DNA of 9,912 bases from Actinomycetota bacterium (GTDB lineage Bacteria > Actinomycetota > Acidimicrobiia > Acidimicrobiales > GCA-2861595). Every line of letters starts with the position of its first letter. Within the stretch, counting starts at the first letter, position 1. Shown here piece by piece: positions 6,961 to 9,912 of this stretch. Below the pieces are notes generated by a model. That model saw only the letters and a program-made list of their open reading frames with translations. It was not told the DNA's origin and made no database searches. Both the position numbers and the translations under genes were made by a program. The stretch covers positions 1-9,912 of the forward strand of contig JADDQT010000058.1 of assembly GCA_016781225.1 (NCBI GenBank). Reading direction: 5' to 3'.

Positions 6961-8250
6961 ATGAGCGTGTGGGGGCGTCTGAGGCGGCTCGAGAGCGAGG
7001 GCCGCCCGGCGCGGGTGGCGGTCGTGGGGGCGGGTTACGTGGGTCAGGGCCTCGTGCACCGCCTCGAGCGGACGCCGGGACTGCGGGCCGCCCTGGTGGT
7101 CAACCGGACCCGGAGCGCCGGCGTGGAGGCGTACGAGCGGGTGGGGCACGACCGGGACGAAGTCGTGGTCAGCGACGAACCGGGAGAGGTGGCGGAGGCC
7201 ATCGACGGTCATCGGCCTGTGGTCACCGCCGCTGCGGGGATGCTTCCCGAGATGGGGGGGATCGACGTGGTGGTGGAGGCCACCGGCGCCGTCGACCACG
7301 GCGCCACGGTCATCCTCTCCTGCCTCGAGGCGGGCAAGGACGTCGTCTCCATCAACGCCGAGGTCGACGCCTCCATCGGCCACCTCCTCCACCACGTGGC
7401 CAACGAGCGCGGCGCCGTCTACACAATCTCTGACGGCGACCAGCCCGGCGGGCTGCTGCGCCAGATAGAGCTCGCCGAGGGGATGGGCTTCGAGGTGGTG
7501 GCCGCCGTCAACTGCAAGCGCCATCTCGACGTCCGCCAGACACCGGCCACCAGCGGCCCCTACGCGGAGCGGGACGGGACGAGCCTCGCCGTCACCACTT
7601 CGGCCGGCGACGGCACCAAGATGCAGATCGAGTGTGCGGTCGTCGCCAACACGGCCGGCCTCCCGCCGGACCGGCGCGGGATGCACGGCGTGCCCACCAC
7701 CCTGGAGCACGCTCTGGACGACGTGCTCGCCGCCGTCTCCCGGCGTGGCGTGGTGGAGCACACGCTGGGCGGTGACTTCGGGGCCGGAGTGTTCGTCATC
7801 GCACGGGCACTGGAGCACGATCTCGTCCAGCGGGCCCTGCGCTTCTACAAGATGGGAGACGGTCCCGACTACCTATTCTTCCGGCCCAACACCCTGGTGC
7901 AGTTCGAGATGCCGATCACCATCGCCGAGGTGGTGCTCGACCGCCAGGCTCTCGGCGTGCCCTCCGGACCGCCGGTGGCCGAGGTGGTGGCCGTTGCCAA
8001 GCGGGACCTCATCGCAGGCGAGGCGCTCGACGGCATCGGGGGTTCCACCTGCTACGGCCAGATCGACACCGTCGACGGCGCGGCGGGCCTGCTGCCGATC
8101 GCCCTCGCCGAGCACGCCCGCCTGCGGGAGCCCGTACGCCAGGACCACCCCGTCGCCTTGGGCTCGGTCGAGCTCGACGACGAAGCTGCCATCGTCACCC
8201 TGCGCCGCCGCCAGGACCGGCTCCTCGGACTGGCCCCGGTGGGGGCCTGA
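6961..8250 (+). CDS. Homoserine-dehydrogenase-like oxidoreductase with C-terminal SAF domain (COG4091 type)
   Basis: A 429-residue cytoplasmic NAD(P)-dependent oxidoreductase of unknown substrate. The N-terminus has the family's short amphipathic helix followed by ARVAVVGAGYVGQGL, with the dinucleotide motif G23AGYVG28. An NAD_binding_3-like Rossmann domain continues through VVVEATGAVDHGA (103-114) and GKDVVSINAEVD (125-136). SDGDQPGGL (157-165) and FYKMGDGPDYLFFRPN (295-310) are typical of this family rather than of true homoserine dehydrogenase. A C-terminal SAF segment at about 340-415 begins AEVVAVAKRDLIAGEALDG. SAF domains also occur in sialic acid synthases and sugar-acid dehydratases, which fits a sugar-type substrate. 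The start at 6961 fits the family N-terminus; upstream in-frame codons lie over rfbC. It opens a plus-strand operon with an M28-like protein 11 bp downstream and then a cytidylyltransferase. A role in making a glycan building block is inference from neighbours. Confidence 0.85.
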   Translation: MSVWGRLRRLESEGRPARVAVVGAGYVGQGLVHRLERTPGLRAALVVNRTRSAGVEAYERVGHDRDEVVVSDEPGEVAEAIDGHRPVVTAAAGMLPEMGGIDVVVEATGAVDHGATVILSCLEAGKDVVSINAEVDASIGHLLHHVANERGAVYTISDGDQPGGLLRQIELAEGMGFEVVAAVNCKRHLDVRQTPATSGPYAERDGTSLAVTTSAGDGTKMQIECAVVANTAGLPPDRRGMHGVPTTLEHALDDVLAAVSRRGVVEHTLGGDFGAGVFVIARALEHDLVQRALRFYKMGDGPDYLFFRPNTLVQFEMPITIAEVVLDRQALGVPSGPPVAEVVAVAKRDLIAGEALDGIGGSTCYGQIDTVDGAAGLLPIALAEHARLREPVRQDHPVALGSVELDDEAAIVTLRRRQDRLLGLAPVGA

Positions 8251-8261
8251 CGGCGCCGATC

Positions 8262-9584
8262 ATGGGCGACGACCACGCAGTCCCGGGCGCCTCAGAGCTC
8301 GGCCAGGAGATGTACCAGCTCGTCACCGAGCTGTATCCCATCTGTCGCAGCATCACCGGGGACGGCGTACGCCGCACGCTCGAGCTCGTCGGTCGCCACG
8401 TACCGCTCGAGACCTTCGAGGTGCCTTCGGGGACGCAGGTCTTCGACTGGACGGTTCCCAAGGAGTGGAACATCGCCGACGCCTGGGTGAAGGACCCGAG
8501 GGGCGAGCGCGTCATCGACTTCGGGGAGTCCAACCTGCACGTGGTGAGCTACAGCACGCCGGTGCGCATGACCGTGAGCCTGGCCGAGCTGGGCGAGCAC
8601 CTCTTCACCCTTCCCGAGCACCCCGAGTGGATCCCGTACAGGACCTCCTACTACCGAGAGGACTGGGGTTTCTGCATGAGCGAGGATCGCCGCTCCCGGC
8701 TGAAGGACGAGGACTACGAGGTCTGCATCGACGCGTCCCTGGAGGCGGGCCACCTCACCTACGCCGAGTGCTTTCTCCCGGGCCGAAGCGAAGAGGAGTT
8801 CCTGGTCTCCTGCCACGTGTGCCATCCGTCGCTGGCCAACGACAACCTCTCCGGCATCGCCGTGGCGTCCTTCCTGGCCCGCCACCTGAGCCGGCTGGAC
8901 CTCCGATACTCCTACCGGTTCCTCTTCATCCCCGGAACCATCGGCTCCATCACCTGGCTGGCGCACAACGAGACAGCAGCCGCACGCACAGCACATGGCC
9001 TGGTGGTTGCCGGGGTCGGTGATCCGGGCCCCTTCACCTACAAGCGCTCCCGGCAGGGCTCAGCGGAGGTCGACCGGGCGATGTGCCACGTGCTGGAGCA
9101 CTCGGGCAGCCCCCACCAGGTGGCCGATTTCTCCCCCTACGGGTACGACGAGCGCCAGTTCTGCTCCCCGGGCTTCGACCTGCCGGTGGGCCGCTTCAGC
9201 CGCTCTCCGCACGGCGAGTACCCCGAGTACCACACGTCGGACGACGACCTCGACCTGGTGAGGCCAGAGCACCTGGCTGAGTCCTTCATCCAGCTCCTCG
9301 CGGCGGTGGAGCTCGTCGAGCACAACGGCACCTACGCCAACACCAATCCCAAGTGCGAGCCCCAGCTGGGCCGCAGGGGCCTGTACAAGGCGGTGGGGGG
9401 CCAGGCCGACCAGGAGGCCATGCAGCTGGCGCTGCTGTGGGTGCTCAACCAGTCGGACGGTTCCCGCTCGCTGCTCGACATCGCCGAGAGGTCGGGCCTG
9501 GTCTTCGGGACCGTGCGCCGGGCCGCCGACGCCCTGGCAGAGCACGGCCTTCTGGAGGAGACGAGCCCCGCTTCGCAGCGTTGA
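8262..9584 (+). CDS. DUF2172/DUF4910 aminopeptidase-like protein with C-terminal winged helix
   Basis: A 440-residue protein of a family often found in polysaccharide loci, with no settled function. It opens with the signature MYQLVTELYPICRSITGDG (17-35), followed by the VPSGTQVFDWTVPKEWNI block (54-71) and an inserted DUF2172-type region. The M28-like core shows SCHVCHPSLANDNLSG (183-198) with His185, His188 and Asp194, GEYPEYHTSDDDLDL at 318-332 with His324, and CEPQLGRRGLY at 365-375. These resemble zinc ligands of M28 aminopeptidases (H, DN.SG, YHT). Where M28 enzymes have an EE pair before GS, this protein has Gly225-Thr226 (IPGTIGS), so ordinary peptidase chemistry is doubtful. Residues about 383-435 form a winged-helix domain (ALLWVLNQSDGSRSLLDIAE, then VRRAADALAEHGLLEE). 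No signal peptide is seen, so it is probably cytoplasmic. The start at 8262 is 11 bp after the upstream stop; ATG 8310 is an alternative. The last base of its stop is the first base of the next ATG. Confidence 0.87.
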   Translation: MGDDHAVPGASELGQEMYQLVTELYPICRSITGDGVRRTLELVGRHVPLETFEVPSGTQVFDWTVPKEWNIADAWVKDPRGERVIDFGESNLHVVSYSTPVRMTVSLAELGEHLFTLPEHPEWIPYRTSYYREDWGFCMSEDRRSRLKDEDYEVCIDASLEAGHLTYAECFLPGRSEEEFLVSCHVCHPSLANDNLSGIAVASFLARHLSRLDLRYSYRFLFIPGTIGSITWLAHNETAAARTAHGLVVAGVGDPGPFTYKRSRQGSAEVDRAMCHVLEHSGSPHQVADFSPYGYDERQFCSPGFDLPVGRFSRSPHGEYPEYHTSDDDLDLVRPEHLAESFIQLLAAVELVEHNGTYANTNPKCEPQLGRRGLYKAVGGQADQEAMQLALLWVLNQSDGSRSLLDIAERSGLVFGTVRRAADALAEHGLLEETSPASQR

Positions 9585-9912
9585 TGGAGGACTGCGGCCG
9601 AGGGCCCGAGGAGGAGGTGTGGGCCGTCATCCTGGCGGCCGGCACCGGGAGGCGCTTCGGCGGTGTGAAGCAGTTCACCTCCCTCGACGGACGAAGGCTG
9701 GTGGACGTGGTGGTGGACACTGCGGCTTCGGTGTGTGACGAGGTGGTGGTGGTCCTGCCGCCAGGCGTGGAGTGGGATGGCTCGCCGGTCGCCGCCGCGA
9801 CCCCGGGTGGCCCCACGCGGGAGGCGTCCGTGCGCTGTGGGCTGGGGGCCGTCCCCCTGGCGGTCGAAGTCGTCGTCGTCCATGACGCCGCCCACCCCCT
9901 CGCCTCCCGCGC
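9584..9912 (+). CDS. IspD/TarI-family cytidylyltransferase, C-terminus cut by the window edge
   Basis: The first 109 codons, running off the right edge. The family transfers CMP from CTP to a phosphorylated polyol: IspD uses methylerythritol 4-phosphate and TarI ribitol 5-phosphate. Seen: VWAVILAAGTGRRFGGVKQF at 12-31, holding the nucleotide-binding loop with Arg24 and Lys29 (counterparts of E. coli IspD Arg20 and Lys27), GRRLVD at 36-41, TPGGPTREASVRCGL at 73-87, and VVVVHDAAHPLASR at 96-109. The usual VHDAARP motif has His104 in place of Arg, matching Arg109 of E. coli IspD, which helps bind the substrate phosphate side. The ATG at 9584 overlaps the upstream stop (TGATG); a GTG at 9617 within GAGGAGGAGGTG is an alternative. 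Tight coupling to glycan genes suggests a CDP-sugar or CDP-polyol role, but ordinary isoprenoid IspD cannot be excluded without the rest of the gene. Confidence 0.85.
   Translation, partial: MEDCGRGPEEEVWAVILAAGTGRRFGGVKQFTSLDGRRLVDVVVDTAASVCDEVVVVLPPGVEWDGSPVAAATPGGPTREASVRCGLGAVPLAVEVVVVHDAAHPLASR

Noticed and set aside
8292..8996. Minus-strand 234-codon frame opposite the DUF4910 gene
   Set aside because: It is an antisense shadow without motifs or a ribosome binding site.
7634..9022. Plus-strand 462-codon frame across the SAF oxidoreductase and DUF4910 genes
   Set aside because: It is an out-of-frame Ser/Arg/Pro-rich translation spanning the junction of two genes with strong family signatures.
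9332..9895. Minus-strand 187-codon frame at the right end
   Set aside because: It is antisense to the DUF4910 end and the IspD-like start, and the plus frame carries the AAGxGxRFGxxKQ signature.

Overview
The window is strongly GC-rich (about two-thirds GC by eye) with G/C-biased third codon positions, GTG/TTG starts and tightly packed or overlapping genes. This suggests a high-GC actinobacterium. The style fits Acidimicrobiia or a similar lineage, but that placement is inference and no marker gene is present. The whole window is a surface-glycan (exopolysaccharide or O-antigen-like) biosynthesis region. I see no rRNA, tRNA, CRISPR array, transposase or phage gene.

Layout: (1) 933-1, minus: N-terminal 311 codons of a GT4-type glycosyltransferase running off the left edge. 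(2) 934-1058: divergent intergenic region. (3) 1059-4820, plus: an overlapping three-gene operon encoding a nucleotide-sugar C-methyltransferase, an extended-SDR sugar epimerase/dehydratase/ketoreductase, and a polytopic GT39/GT-C-like membrane glycosyltransferase. (4) 6911-4828, minus: an RfbC/RmlC-type 4-keto-sugar 3,5-epimerase followed by an O-antigen ligase/polymerase (Wzy_C-like) membrane protein. This pair converges on the previous operon with a 7-bp gap. (5) 6961-9912, plus: a second operon encoding a homoserine-dehydrogenase-like oxidoreductase with a C-terminal SAF domain (COG4091 type), a DUF2172/DUF4910 aminopeptidase-like protein with a C-terminal winged helix, and the first 109 codons of an IspD/TarI-family cytidylyltransferase running off the right edge.

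How it fits together (inference): RfbC, the C-methyltransferase and the SDR are the classic enzyme types for a C-methyl-branched deoxysugar made from an NDP-4-keto-6-deoxyhexose. The sugar would be added by glycosyltransferases such as the GT4 and GT-C proteins, and the glycan polymerised or ligated by the Wzy_C-like protein. No hexose-1-phosphate nucleotidylyltransferase (RmlA) or 4,6-dehydratase (RmlB) lies in the window, so the early steps must be encoded elsewhere. The least explained part is the right-hand operon. An oxidoreductase of unknown substrate, an M28-like protein lacking the usual catalytic glutamate pair, and an IspD-like cytidylyltransferase with a changed substrate-pocket residue together resemble a small, undescribed route to a CDP-activated glycan building block.
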